IMG/VR virus record: IMGVR_UViG_3300021365_000004
Span: 81,923 to 145,922 of that record
From: a virus
Length of the DNA stretch: 64,000 nucleotides
Reading direction: 5' to 3' (one strand)
Shown here: positions 6,941 through 15,926 of the stretch, piece after piece
Layout of the letters: every line of letters starts with the position of its first letter
How positions within the stretch are numbered: the stretch's first letter is position 1
Program-made: the position numbers and the translations under genes
Notes under the pieces: model-generated
The model's input: only the letters and a program-made list of their open reading frames with translations
Database searches by the model: none
Told to the model about the DNA's origin: nothing

Positions 6941-7210
6941 CTATTTCAGCGACTCGAATCTAGTTCCCATCTTCTCAACACACTTAATTAAACCCTTCTT
7001 GTTTTTCTCAGTCAGATAGTTCTCACCTTTATTGACCCAAATCCTAAATGCAAAACATTCCTTCTCTTCAGTTTTACATTCATTAATCTTCGAACAATTG
7101 TGGAAGGTGCATGGGGCAGGCCCAACATCCATAACTGCATCTGCAAACTTTGAATAATCAGTTTGGTGGCTAATGTAATACGCTTCATCTACTCTTAATG
7201 GGTCTCTCAT
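6941..7210 (-). CDS. Cysteine-rich small protein between CobS- and CobT-like genes
   Basis: 89 residues with five cysteines (CTFHNCSKINEC, EEKECF, IKCVEK). Four are clustered in residues about 34-52 in a C-x4-C-x5-C-x6-C arrangement that could bind zinc or an Fe-S cluster. Its ATG overlaps the end of the CobT-like gene by 4 nt, so it is made with that protein. It was not recognised. The name would depend on whether it joins the ATPase/VWA complex, which its position suggests. Confidence 0.75.
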   Translation of the reverse strand: MRDPLRVDEAYYISHQTDYSKFADAVMDVGPAPCTFHNCSKINECKTEEKECFAFRIWVNKGENYLTEKNKKGLIKCVEKMGTRFESLK

Positions 7211-9603
7211 GATATCTCCTTTATAAACTCATTTGTTAAAAACCTTGAAGTTGTTTTTGCTTTCTGATTCTTTTTGAAAGCAGCCAACACTCTTGACTTT
7301 TTGGCATCAACCAAATCATCATCTAATTCGTCTGAACCATCAACACCAAGTGAAGAAGTTGCAGTCAAAAACATTTTGTTGTAGCCGTGACAGTCAACAA
7401 CCAATCCATTCTTTCTAATCTCAGCCCAGATTTGTCTGTCGTTATCCCACCATGTATCTTTTAAAGAAGTGAATCCCATAAGGTCACCCATATCTCTCTT
7501 CTTGTCTAAAACAAAGTAACCAGTCACAGTGACGTTACAAGTCTTAGACAACCATGACAATAAGTTCTGAGTCTTCTTGAAATTAGAAGCGTTGTAATAT
7601 CTTCCTCTGTGGCTTGTTGCACCACTGTATTCAAATACTTTGTTTGAGAAAGGGTCAATGATTTCTTCGACAGTCTGAACGTCCCAAGCGTCAATACCTT
7701 GCTCTTTACACCAAGCATACTTTTCATCACTATCTCTTCTCAACCAAGGACTTCCATGTGAGAATCCATCTGTGATAACTGTTAAGATTGACTTCTCAAC
7801 TCCGTAAGCACTGTTGAACTCGGGAAGTATTTTTCTCAAGGCAATCAAACAATGGTCAAGTGGTGTACCACCAAGTCTATACTGCATTGGTCTGATATCG
7901 GTATCGAACCAAAAGTAAGGTTGGTCAATGTGGTCAATTGCAAAACCACTGTCCCAGTCATAGAATGTATTGTGAGCCTTTGCAGTTTTCTCACTACCTC
8001 TCCAACCTAGTTTTCCTAGGAAGTGACACATCCATAGAGCTGCAACATTCACCATCATTTCTTTGTACTTCTTGTTGTTCATTTCGTTAGAGAACAATTC
8101 AACTAGGAAACCTTCGTCACCCATTGAACTCCACTCACCTCTCTGATATGCATCAGAGAAAAGGTAAACTCTGTGAGGGATGTTTGCTTTTCTGCAGAAC
8201 TCTGAAAGGATAATTGCTTGTTCCAGTAACTCAGCACAACTGTTTGAAATTGAACCACTCCAGTCAAGTAAAACATTCAGACCGTGATTCTGTCCATCAG
8301 GCAAGTAAGTAACTCTCTTGAAAACATCATCAACGATTTGGTACTTTGCAAGTTTGTTCATATCCAACTTACCAGTTTTACCACTGAAAGCTTTAACACT
8401 TCTTTGTGCAGTCTGCTTCATTTCGAATTCTTTAACCATGTGAGCAACAATCTTCTTGTTCTTGTCAATAAGTTTCTTGGCAGTGAACTGGATTTTTGAC
8501 ATGTTGTGTTCAAATTCTTTTGAAGTGTTGTTCTTAGCATACTCGTTGAAGTATTTTTTCCAGTCTGATAACACTTGGTTGTGACCAATAATAATATCCA
8601 TATCGTTGTTCTTGAAAGTATCTCTTAGATTGATTTGCTCTCTCCAAGCAGGGCTATCTTCAAGGAACATTTCTTCGTTGTTATGTGCATGGTGTTCAGT
8701 GATAGATTCTCTAGCACCATTTTCACCATCGTAATCTTCGGGACTTGCAACACCACCTTCTTTAGAAGTTCCAGTAGTTTTTTTCTCAGACTTCTCTTCT
8801 TCTTCTACTTCGTCTTCGTCACCTTCTATGTCTTGGTTGCCCTCACCATACTCGGGTGCTTCGGGAAGTTTGTCTTCATCATCTTCTGAATCGTCTTCGT
8901 CTGAAGAACCATCTTCGTAATTATCTTCATACTCTTCACCACCATCTGAATCTTCACCTTCCATGTCTTCATCTTCAAGGTCTTCATCATCAAGTTGAAA
9001 CATTTTAGGAACGATTGCTTCGTCACTCTCATCCCTAGTCTCATTTTCTTTTGACCAGTTGTAAATTTCTTCAGCACAAACTTCAACGTCTTCCCAAGTG
9101 ACACAGGCTTCTGCCATGTCCAAGAACTTCTGCTCTTGGTCGGTCAACTCAATTTGAACCCTAGAACCACACTTAGTAATCAAGTTGATTTTATCAATAC
9201 AAGAAAGTGTGTTTAAGTCTTTACCTTTAAGACCAAAGAAATCTTTTTCCATCAACTCATTGTATGCAGTGTAGAAAGATTTTCTCAATCCTTGGAATTT
9301 GTTTTTGATTGCTTTCTCAATTCTGACATCTTCAACAACGTTGAGATATCCTTTGAGTGTTTTGTTTTTAGTCAATGCATTATGAAGTCCCTCGTAAGGT
9401 GTATTCAATGCATGTCCAACTTCGTGACCCATGAACAAGTCATAAAGTTCGTCACTGATATCATCTTTGAAAGTAGGACAAGCAAGTATCCTATTCTTTA
9501 CATCGAAGTATGCAGTTGGTATTGGTTTATGAACAATAGTAATGTTCTCGGTTGCCATTAGTTTGGCAAGTTGGTCTTTTTGGTTTCTTTTTGTCTCAGT
9601 CAT
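7207..9603 (-). CDS. cobT: HExxH metallopeptidase-like / VWA-domain protein, CobT-like
   Basis: 798 residues. The N-terminal part carries HEVGHALN (60-67), a zinc-peptidase-like HExxH motif. Residues about 190-275 are extremely acidic (Asp/Glu runs), as in CobT proteins. The C-terminal half holds a von Willebrand A domain with the metal-adhesion motif DWSGS (447-451). This resembles CobT-like proteins that work with MoxR/CobS AAA+ ATPases; in cyanophage annotations it is often called a peptidase. The -10 box of its promoter ends 6 nt before the ATG. As a pair with the CobS-like ATPase it may form a remodelling or proteolytic machine; the substrate is unknown. Confidence 0.82.
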   Translation of the reverse strand: MTETKRNQKDQLAKLMATENITIVHKPIPTAYFDVKNRILACPTFKDDISDELYDLFMGHEVGHALNTPYEGLHNALTKNKTLKGYLNVVEDVRIEKAIKNKFQGLRKSFYTAYNELMEKDFFGLKGKDLNTLSCIDKINLITKCGSRVQIELTDQEQKFLDMAEACVTWEDVEVCAEEIYNWSKENETRDESDEAIVPKMFQLDDEDLEDEDMEGEDSDGGEEYEDNYEDGSSDEDDSEDDEDKLPEAPEYGEGNQDIEGDEDEVEEEEKSEKKTTGTSKEGGVASPEDYDGENGARESITEHHAHNNEEMFLEDSPAWREQINLRDTFKNNDMDIIIGHNQVLSDWKKYFNEYAKNNTSKEFEHNMSKIQFTAKKLIDKNKKIVAHMVKEFEMKQTAQRSVKAFSGKTGKLDMNKLAKYQIVDDVFKRVTYLPDGQNHGLNVLLDWSGSISNSCAELLEQAIILSEFCRKANIPHRVYLFSDAYQRGEWSSMGDEGFLVELFSNEMNNKKYKEMMVNVAALWMCHFLGKLGWRGSEKTAKAHNTFYDWDSGFAIDHIDQPYFWFDTDIRPMQYRLGGTPLDHCLIALRKILPEFNSAYGVEKSILTVITDGFSHGSPWLRRDSDEKYAWCKEQGIDAWDVQTVEEIIDPFSNKVFEYSGATSHRGRYYNASNFKKTQNLLSWLSKTCNVTVTGYFVLDKKRDMGDLMGFTSLKDTWWDNDRQIWAEIRKNGLVVDCHGYNKMFLTATSSLGVDGSDELDDDLVDAKKSRVLAAFKKNQKAKTTSRFLTNEFIKEIS

Positions 9604-9609
9604 AAGTAT

Positions 9610-9639
9610 ATGCTATCATTAGCTGCATGGCATTGTCAA
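9610..9639 (-). promoter_or_regulatory. Sigma-70-type promoter, -10 box 6 nt from ATG
   Basis: TTGACA (9634-9639), 18-nt spacer, TAGCAT (9610-9615), spacer ATACTT, ATG at 9603. No ribosome-binding site can fit, so the mRNA would be leaderless. Confidence 0.68.
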
Positions 9640-9642
9640 GGC

Positions 9643-9828
9643 CTAGAGCGTAATAAATTTTCTCCTTGATTTAGAGAATTGTTTCATTGGAGATTTGAAG
9701 ATGATTTCTTCTTTGGTTCCAGTCTTGATGTATCCAACTAGTTGTCCAGCATCGTTGACTATGTAAGTATGGTTTGGAACTGTAGACTTCGACTCAGTCC
9801 AGTCCGTAATCTCTTTTAGGTACTTCAT
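9643..9828 (-). CDS. Hypothetical 61-aa protein
   Basis: 61 residues starting MKYLKEITDWTESKSTVPNH. A compact beta-rich core (HTYIVNDAGQLVGYIKTGT) is followed by a basic tail (KSPMKQFSKSRRKFITL). A sigma-70-type promoter (9857-9886) and a purine-rich ribosome site (AAAAGGATGAGGG) precede it, which marks it as an early gene. No family recognised. The tail could bind nucleic acid, by inference only. Confidence 0.75.
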   Translation of the reverse strand: MKYLKEITDWTESKSTVPNHTYIVNDAGQLVGYIKTGTKEEIIFKSPMKQFSKSRRKFITL

Positions 9829-9856
9829 CCCTCATCCTTTTTCATAATATACACAT

Positions 9857-9886
9857 AGTATATCAAAAAGCTTAGGGCATTGTCAA
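9857..9886 (-). promoter_or_regulatory. Sigma-70-type promoter for the 61-aa gene
   Basis: TTGACA (9881-9886), 18-nt spacer, TATACT (9857-9862). The leader of about 20 nt contains a Shine-Dalgarno. Confidence 0.85.
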
Positions 9887-9893
9887 GGCACGA

Positions 9894-10565
9894 TTAGCGG
9901 GGGATGTAGGAGTTTTCTCTTTGGATTTGGTGTTGGTTTTGGTCTAGATTGATGGGTGTATCGATGATAATCTTATCTTCGATGTCTGTAAACCACATGG
10001 ATATGGTGTGTCTTGGGCCTCTTCTTACTGGATAAACCCCATGTTCAAGGTATAGTCCTTGAAAAAGAAGTCCCTCACCGGCCTGTGGGGGATGCTCATG
10101 GCCAACTGGGAAGGTCTCACTGGGTGGAAAATAGGTCTGTCCACCGTTATAATTGTCATTTAGATACAGAATACACGTCCATTCCCTAGAGTTTCCCTCT
10201 TCGGGAACAGCATTCTCATTGATTTCTGAGTTGGAATAGGTATCAAAGTGTGGGTTCTGAACCCCACCTATGTCCCATTCATTGAGTGCTAACATTTCGG
10301 GATAGAAATGTTGTCCTGTTTCTTTAAAGATGTGGGATGTACAGACCTGTGCAGAACGTCTAAAGATATCACGAACCCATGGAGTCTTTATGTGACAAAA
10401 GTCTATAGCACGATAATCAGAACCGTCACCAACTGTTCTTAAATGTTTATGCTGTAGATGATAGTTTATCAGATTCAGACTGTCCTTCTGACTCAGAAGG
10501 TTGGGAATCACTATTGGCTGCAGCACTGTTTTGGATGTACTTTGCAAATGCTTGTCGTTTTTCAT
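9894..10565 (-). CDS. 2OG-Fe(II) oxygenase
   Basis: 223 residues. The double-stranded beta-helix of a 2-oxoglutarate/Fe(II) dioxygenase is visible: the iron ligands H-x-D in NPHFDTYSN (H106, D108), then WTCILYLNDNYNGGQTYF, the distal histidine in LEHGVYPV, and the 2OG-binding arginine in GPRHTISMWF. Prolyl-4-hydroxylase-type members hydroxylate proteins or small molecules; the substrate is unknown. Its first 119 nt overlap the 3' end of the peptide deformylase gene in another frame. The N-terminal residues here (VIPNLLSQKDSLNLINYHL) look like the usual start of the family, so the overlap appears real. Confidence 0.87.
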   Translation of the reverse strand: MKNDKHLQSTSKTVLQPIVIPNLLSQKDSLNLINYHLQHKHLRTVGDGSDYRAIDFCHIKTPWVRDIFRRSAQVCTSHIFKETGQHFYPEMLALNEWDIGGVQNPHFDTYSNSEINENAVPEEGNSREWTCILYLNDNYNGGQTYFPPSETFPVGHEHPPQAGEGLLFQGLYLEHGVYPVRRGPRHTISMWFTDIEDKIIIDTPINLDQNQHQIQRENSYIPR

Positions 10566-11064
10566 ATTCTATTCTCTTTGCACGTTCTTTGGGACGTGAC
10601 TTCAATGCTCTATCTAACTTCAATTTAGATGCACGTTGTAGGAAGATGATACCATTTAGATGGTCAACTTCATGTTGGACACATCTAGAGGCAAGACCTT
10701 CTAGACTGACCACTTTATCTTCACCTTGTGCGTTCTGATACTTCAACTCAATCAACTTTGCACGTTTTATCATAAGGTATATATCGGGAAACGATAAGCA
10801 TCCTTCTTTCATCAAGTCGGTCTCTTGTGATACCTTTGTTATTTCGGGATTAAAAAATGCAACTATCCCTTGGTCTTGAGATTTCATTACAAAAACTCTT
10901 GCATCCAATCCTACTTGGTTTGCACTTAGACCGATTCCACCAAACTTTTCCATTGCTTCTGTTAAAGATTTTTCAATCTCTTCAGCATCGGTACGATTTT
11001 CGAAATCAAATACGAGGGGTGGTGTTCTTAACACCTTTGAGGCTTCTTCTATCAATTGGTACAT
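10447..11064 (-). CDS. def: Peptide deformylase
   Basis: Removes the N-formyl group from nascent proteins; known in marine T4-like phages. 205 residues with all three catalytic motifs: GIGLSANQVG (43-52, Gx-G-x-A-A-x-Q form with Ser in the second Ala position), EGCLS (87-91, metal-binding Cys) and HEVDH (131-135, two metal His and catalytic Glu). Residues after about 180 are a low-complexity Ser/Glu/Asn/Gln tail (AAANSDSQPSESEGQSES). This tail is encoded in the part that overlaps the oxygenase gene and looks like sequence gained by overprinting. Confidence 0.93.
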   Translation of the reverse strand: MYQLIEEASKVLRTPPLVFDFENRTDAEEIEKSLTEAMEKFGGIGLSANQVGLDARVFVMKSQDQGIVAFFNPEITKVSQETDLMKEGCLSFPDIYLMIKRAKLIELKYQNAQGEDKVVSLEGLASRCVQHEVDHLNGIIFLQRASKLKLDRALKSRPKERAKRIEYEKRQAFAKYIQNSAAANSDSQPSESEGQSESDKLSSTA

Positions 11065-11066
11065 AA

Positions 11067-12410
11067 TTATTTCTTTAGTAGTCCGTTATATTTTACGGCA
11101 AGGTTATAAAATTGTCCGAGTTTCTTAAGTCCAGCATGTCCTGCCTTGTTAGTTCTCACTGACATCTGCATGGTGTACGTTGTATCTTTCGATGCAAGGT
11201 GTAGGAACCAATTCTGTTTTGATGACTTTGAAGCTTCTGCTTTGATGAACTTAACTACTGGTAAAAATACTCCGAGTTCATCATCATCTGTAACCTGTTC
11301 ATACGTGGAACCGATACCCTTAATTACTTTAGTTGGTACGCCTGGGGCTTCACGTAAAATCTCTTTCTTTATATAGTCGAATGCTTTCCCACCCTGTTTA
11401 CCATTCTTATTGAATAGGTCTATCAGTGCTTGCCTGACTATCTCTAAGTGTTCGTTATAGTACTGTTCGTACTTACCATTATTATTCTTATCAAAATCCT
11501 TTAGGACTTGTTGGGTAATCTTTCTATCTTTACTGTCATATGTTTTTGCAGAAGGCATACCCTCAATCTTAGAGTATACTTCTTTATGTAACTTCTGAGA
11601 TAACTTAGGTACATTGCTTCCTTCTTTAAATGCTTGAAAGATTGGGTTAACATATGTGTTGAGTTTAGGTTCAGAAGTTTTCTTACCACCTGCTTTGAGA
11701 GAGGTTCCTAAGATTGCACCATCCGTAAACTGAAGGAAGATGTCGCCTGGATGTTTGGATGGAACACCAGCTGGTTTTGCACGGTATCCCCAAAAAACAT
11801 TCTTGATTGACTTCGCTTTCATTTCATCATAGATATACTTTGTAATACCTATTGCATTCTCTACTTTCTCTTGAAACTTAGATGAGTCTTCTGCCTGTGC
11901 AATGAAGTCTTTTGCAGCTTGTTTGTCTGAACTACCAACACACTTTAACTTATCTACATTCTGTTCAAGTATCCACTCATAGAATGATGAAACTGAACTA
12001 GGTTTGTAGCCTTTCTCCCATGCAATACAAGGGAACAACTCTGTGATACTTGAGTTTAGTGTTGTCTCATTCATGCCACCACTCTTAGGTTTAAACATGA
12101 TGATTGCACGGTCTCCATTCAATGATGGGATGAAGATAGGGTCAAAACTTGATAGGGAACTTCCCTTCACCTCTGCAGTGATATCTGCATTCCTTAACTT
12201 CTTTTCTACCTCGTCTCTATCACCGTCTCTGTCTTGTGTCTTGACAACAAAAACTGTAGTCTTACTATTAGATTTCTTATGTTTCTCAATTGTTAAACCA
12301 TCGATTACTTCTGAAGGCAAGTCTTTAACTTCTAGTGCTTCATTTAATGAAGGGATATCTAGTTTGATATCTTCTAGTTTTGGGTCGAGTAGTTCTGAGA
12401 AAGTTTTCAT
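11067..12410 (-). CDS. Conserved phage protein, possible PD-(D/E)xK-type nuclease
   Basis: 447 residues from the ATG at 12408-12410, fixed by the late box GATAAATA exactly 5 nt upstream; an upstream start at 12461 lies within gp46 and lacks support. I do not recognise a named family. In the middle, GDIFLQFTDGAILGTSLKAG resembles the catalytic core of restriction-type nucleases (Asp ... Ser-x-Lys spacing) and follows a typical KHP turn. The C-terminal half has a beta-rich section (NWFLHLASKDTTYTMQMSV). Late expression next to gp46/47 could mean a DNA-processing role. The fold call is inference from one motif. Confidence 0.6.
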   Translation of the reverse strand: MKTFSELLDPKLEDIKLDIPSLNEALEVKDLPSEVIDGLTIEKHKKSNSKTTVFVVKTQDRDGDRDEVEKKLRNADITAEVKGSSLSSFDPIFIPSLNGDRAIIMFKPKSGGMNETTLNSSITELFPCIAWEKGYKPSSVSSFYEWILEQNVDKLKCVGSSDKQAAKDFIAQAEDSSKFQEKVENAIGITKYIYDEMKAKSIKNVFWGYRAKPAGVPSKHPGDIFLQFTDGAILGTSLKAGGKKTSEPKLNTYVNPIFQAFKEGSNVPKLSQKLHKEVYSKIEGMPSAKTYDSKDRKITQQVLKDFDKNNNGKYEQYYNEHLEIVRQALIDLFNKNGKQGGKAFDYIKKEILREAPGVPTKVIKGIGSTYEQVTDDDELGVFLPVVKFIKAEASKSSKQNWFLHLASKDTTYTMQMSVRTNKAGHAGLKKLGQFYNLAVKYNGLLKK

Positions 12411-12415
12411 AATAC

Positions 12416-12423
12416 TATTTATC
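12416..12423 (-). promoter_or_regulatory. Late promoter, GATAAATA, 5 nt before ATG
   Basis: Single mismatch to TATAAATA; spacer GTATT, then ATG at 12410. It overlaps the gp46 stop region and would start a leaderless late message for the nuclease-like gene. Confidence 0.65.
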
Positions 12424-14139
12424 CTAATCTGCCAGTCTAGAGAAGTTTTTATACTTCTCAAATCTCAATACATTACTGAACTTATCATATAATGTATCGC
12501 CCTTATGACTAATAATAAATGCATTTACTCCATCTGTCAAGGTGTTTAACAGCTTTAAAAATTCATCTGTACCAGCAACATCTAAAGATGAGTCAAAGAC
12601 TTCGTCTAGGATGAGTAGGTTGGTGTTTACTGAGTTCTTCATTCTTGCAACACTTCTCCATGTGAATAGTAGTGCAAGGTCGATTCTCATCTTCTCACCT
12701 TGTGAAAAGTTTTCGTATTTGAATACGTCTCTGAATCTTGACTTGATTGTTTCATCAAAGGATTCATCTAATTCAAATCCAACATAGAACTCTAATTGTG
12801 CAAGGTACTTATTGATAAGCTTGTTCATGATAGGAACGTACTGTTTAATAATCTTTTCCTTCACACCTTGGTCTCTGAGAAGCATTGTTGCAATCTCATA
12901 GTAGTGAGTCTTGTCTATTAAAGATTTGTGTTTAGTGTGTAGAACATCTAACTCATCTTCACCTTTGGTTATTCTTTCATGTACATCTGTACCACCATCG
13001 GATTCGATTTTTAGTGCTTCGATTTCACCGTTAATTTTTTGTATGTATTTTTGATTGGATAGGATTTCGGTTTGGTGTAATCCTATTTGTCGCTGGATAT
13101 TGTCGATGTCGTATTGGATGTCTCCGATTTCTGATATTCGTTTTGATGCATCGGTAACTCCATCTTCAATTTGTTGGAGTGCATGTGCAATCTCCGTTGC
13201 CTTCTTAGTCTTTGATTCGAGGTGTTCCTTCTTATGTTCCTCATCTAAACCTTGCTTACATGTTGGACATTCATCATTCTCTTCATAGAATTCGACTTCC
13301 TTAAGTGCTTTCTTTCTTGCAGTTTCAAGTTGTTTCTCCATTTCTTGTAAGTCTTTCAACTTTTTAGAAATAGAATCCTTGTCTGAAATTGTTAATTGAA
13401 TCTTATCAATCTCTTGACTGTTAGTATCTATAACATCCATTAGCTCACCTATATTAATGTTGGTGTCTATTACATTCTTTTCGAACTGTGTAATCTTTGC
13501 CATTCGATTTTCTGTCATGACTTTGACTTGTTCGTTCAGACCATTGAGTCTTTCTTCTAGAATCTCTACTTGATGTTGAGTATCTTTCAAATCGATTTGA
13601 TGTGCAGCTTTCTTCTTTCTTAAAAGTTGCATCATGGTTGTGAAAATGTTGATATCCAGTAAGTCTTCTACCAACTTCCTTCTATCCTTTGCTCTGAGTT
13701 GCATGAAAGGTGTGAAGTTTGCAGAACCCAATATTGCAACCTGTGTAAATGAACGATAAGACATCTTAAGTATATGTTTCTCTAGATGGTCTTGGTAGTC
13801 TCTCACTGTTGCATCTTGATTGACTAGGATATCGTCAACATACAATTCAAAGATGTTTGGTTTTGCGCCACGGATAATTTTATAACTTTTCTTACCAATA
13901 GAGAACTCTATTTCTACTACCAAAGCTTTCTCATTAATACTATTAATAAGAAGTTCTTTTTTTAGATTCCGAAATCCACGTCCGTATAATCCGAAACACA
14001 ATGCATCTAATAGTGTGGATTTACCAGCACCATTGTCACCAAGAATAAGGGTGGTTTGATGTCCGTCTAATTGTATTTCAGTAAATTTATTTCCCGATGA
14101 AAGTAAATTCTTCCATCTCACCTTTTTGAAATTTATCAT
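12424..14139 (-). CDS. 46: Recombination endonuclease subunit gp46 (Rad50/SbcC-like)
   Basis: 571-residue SMC-type ATPase of the gp46/gp47 complex, which resects DNA ends for recombination-dependent replication. Walker A GDNGAGKST (34-42), a central coiled coil with the zinc-hook CPTC (291-294), ABC signature FSQGEKM (478-484) and Walker B LLILDEVFD (508-516). The ATG overlaps the gp47 stop by 4 nt, as expected for partners made together. Confidence 0.96.
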   Translation of the reverse strand: MINFKKVRWKNLLSSGNKFTEIQLDGHQTTLILGDNGAGKSTLLDALCFGLYGRGFRNLKKELLINSINEKALVVEIEFSIGKKSYKIIRGAKPNIFELYVDDILVNQDATVRDYQDHLEKHILKMSYRSFTQVAILGSANFTPFMQLRAKDRRKLVEDLLDINIFTTMMQLLRKKKAAHQIDLKDTQHQVEILEERLNGLNEQVKVMTENRMAKITQFEKNVIDTNINIGELMDVIDTNSQEIDKIQLTISDKDSISKKLKDLQEMEKQLETARKKALKEVEFYEENDECPTCKQGLDEEHKKEHLESKTKKATEIAHALQQIEDGVTDASKRISEIGDIQYDIDNIQRQIGLHQTEILSNQKYIQKINGEIEALKIESDGGTDVHERITKGEDELDVLHTKHKSLIDKTHYYEIATMLLRDQGVKEKIIKQYVPIMNKLINKYLAQLEFYVGFELDESFDETIKSRFRDVFKYENFSQGEKMRIDLALLFTWRSVARMKNSVNTNLLILDEVFDSSLDVAGTDEFLKLLNTLTDGVNAFIISHKGDTLYDKFSNVLRFEKYKNFSRLAD

Positions 14140-15206
14140 AAGTAAGTATGTTCATCCAATGCTTCATTATATAAGCTCTTCATTATCTCATCGAGCTTCT
14201 CTTTCTTACCTTGTATCTCCAACCCATCAACATACTTGGATAATATGGTTAGGGTATCATCTACTCCTTCGATTTCATCATCATCAAAGAAGTCCATGTG
14301 TTTATTATCATCAACAACTGCAACGTGTAAAGGATTAGATGCATGTACTTTATCAAGGAATGAATCAAACCAATACGGATTGTCTTTGTTAACAACAATA
14401 ATTTTTACAAACTTGCCGTCGAATTTTGAGTAGTCCATGTTTTGTAACTCATCAAAATCTTTTATCTTACCATCGTCATAATATCCTTTCTCAAACATAG
14501 TGAGAGGATTGTGAACTGGGGTAATCTCTTTTGTCTCTGTATCAAAAATATGAAAATACTTTTTATCATTGTAATCAGACCAAGTGAATTCCATTTGGGA
14601 ACCTAGGTATCTTACATTCTTTACTTCTGATTTATGATGGAAATGACCACTGTAGACTTGTTCGAATCTCTTAAGATAAGATATGTCTAGTCCATGTTGA
14701 CATGTCATATTAGGTAATAGTAATGCACCTTCTATTTCAAAGTGACCCATACAGTGTGTTGCTGGAGCTGTCTGCATAAACTCTACCATGTCAGCATAGT
14801 TCTCGGGATTAATCCATGGAACTAATGCAATAGGAAAATCATCATACTCCTTTACAATAGGGTCGGCATGAACGGTAATGTTAGGTTGATTGTATAATAA
14901 TAACTCGGGTGAGTTAACATCATTCGTGTTTTTATAATATGTATCATGGTTACCTAGAATCAAGTCCATCTTGATTCCCCTTTCATTCATAGGCTCAACA
15001 AAGTGTTCGATGTTTGCTTTCATCGATGCAAAGTTGACATACTTACGTCTATCAAAGTAATCACCCATATGGATAATCTGTTTGATGTTATGCTCATCTA
15101 GATATGGAAAGAATATCTCTTCATAGAAACGTCCTTGATACTTGGACATTTCAACCATATCTGAACGGACACCACAATGGGTATCATTTAATATCGCTAT
15201 CTTCAT
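14136..15206 (-). CDS. 47: Recombination endonuclease subunit gp47 (Mre11/SbcD-like)
   Basis: 356-residue metallophosphoesterase, nuclease partner of gp46. The metal-binding motifs are in order: ILNDTHCG (D-x-H, residues 4-11), HMGDYFDRR (GD), LGNHDTYY (GNHD) and the distal GHFEIEGALL / YSGHFHHKS (GHxH). Overlaps of 4 nt with gp55 upstream and gp46 downstream make a tight gp55-47-46 operon. Length is close to T4 gp47 (339 residues). Confidence 0.96.
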   Translation of the reverse strand: MKIAILNDTHCGVRSDMVEMSKYQGRFYEEIFFPYLDEHNIKQIIHMGDYFDRRKYVNFASMKANIEHFVEPMNERGIKMDLILGNHDTYYKNTNDVNSPELLLYNQPNITVHADPIVKEYDDFPIALVPWINPENYADMVEFMQTAPATHCMGHFEIEGALLLPNMTCQHGLDISYLKRFEQVYSGHFHHKSEVKNVRYLGSQMEFTWSDYNDKKYFHIFDTETKEITPVHNPLTMFEKGYYDDGKIKDFDELQNMDYSKFDGKFVKIIVVNKDNPYWFDSFLDKVHASNPLHVAVVDDNKHMDFFDDDEIEGVDDTLTILSKYVDGLEIQGKKEKLDEIMKSLYNEALDEHTYL

Positions 15207-15760
15207 TCAGTAAAGTTTTCTAAGTTCTTGTTAGCTTTCTTCTTTTTGTTTTTTGATTTACGTGGTTCATACTCTACACGATTCATATTCTCTTGCATCC
15301 ATTCCACATTCGTGTTCGATAAACTTGGGTCGTGTTGACCATCGATGGTTGCAAATGAATCCATAGTAATAGATGATTCCATGATTTGTTTTTGTTTGAT
15401 GTAGACTTGTTTCTTTTCCTTCTGTATCCTTCTTAAGAAAGCGTAATAACAAATCTGAGTAACATATGCAAATGCATTGTTGGACTTTTCAACGTTGAAG
15501 TTACCAATGTATTGTATGCAATTTTCGATTGCATCACAAATCATTTCGTCACGGTAAGTATAGTTGATGAAATTGGGTCGAGTGGATAATCGGGTTGCAA
15601 TCTTATAGATGCACTCACCAATGTATTCAGTCATTCGAGGGGGTTCTTTCCCAGCAGATTCTGCCTTTGCAACTAAAGTATTAAACTCTGCAACTGCAGC
15701 TGTAAACTCTTTGTTGTTAACGTAGTGTTCTGCTTTTTTGGGGTCTTTTTTCTTAGTCAT
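15203..15760 (-). CDS. 55: Late-transcription sigma factor gp55
   Basis: 185-residue homologue of gp55, the small sigma factor that directs host RNA polymerase to TATAAATA late promoters. Region-2-like helices are recognisable: NYTYRDEMICDAIENCIQYI, FNVEKSNNAFAYVTQICYYA and FLRRIQKEKKQ. The C-terminus is basic and ends NLENFTE, which is in the right place for the short clamp-binding tail known in T4 gp55. The many TATAAATA-like boxes here fit its presence. A sigma-70-type promoter ends 6 nt before the ATG. Confidence 0.92.
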   Translation of the reverse strand: MTKKKDPKKAEHYVNNKEFTAAVAEFNTLVAKAESAGKEPPRMTEYIGECIYKIATRLSTRPNFINYTYRDEMICDAIENCIQYIGNFNVEKSNNAFAYVTQICYYAFLRRIQKEKKQVYIKQKQIMESSITMDSFATIDGQHDPSLSNTNVEWMQENMNRVEYEPRKSKNKKKKANKNLENFTE

Positions 15761-15766
15761 GTATAC

Positions 15767-15795
15767 ATTATACCCTTTTTATGTGGTATTGTAAG
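15767..15795 (-). promoter_or_regulatory. Sigma-70-type promoter of gp55, -10 box 6 nt from ATG
   Basis: CTTACA (15790-15795, three of six match), 17-nt spacer, perfect TATAAT (15767-15772), spacer GTATAC, ATG at 15760. It predicts a leaderless gp55 message made by unmodified host holoenzyme. The region 15773-15926 holds nothing else that I can support except a TATAAATA at 15924-15931. Confidence 0.62.
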
Positions 15796-15926
15796 GGGCT
15801 TTCTTAATAAAAATAAATTTTAAAAGCCACTGTACAAATAGAAAAACTGTGATAAAATGAATATGTCCCAAGGGGGATATACTTAGCTAGTAATAACTAA
15901 CTCTATCTTCTTATGTACAATTGTAT

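Noticed and set aside
12411-12461. Upstream start of the nuclease-like gene
   Set aside because: It would place the late box inside the gene and overlap gp46 without need.
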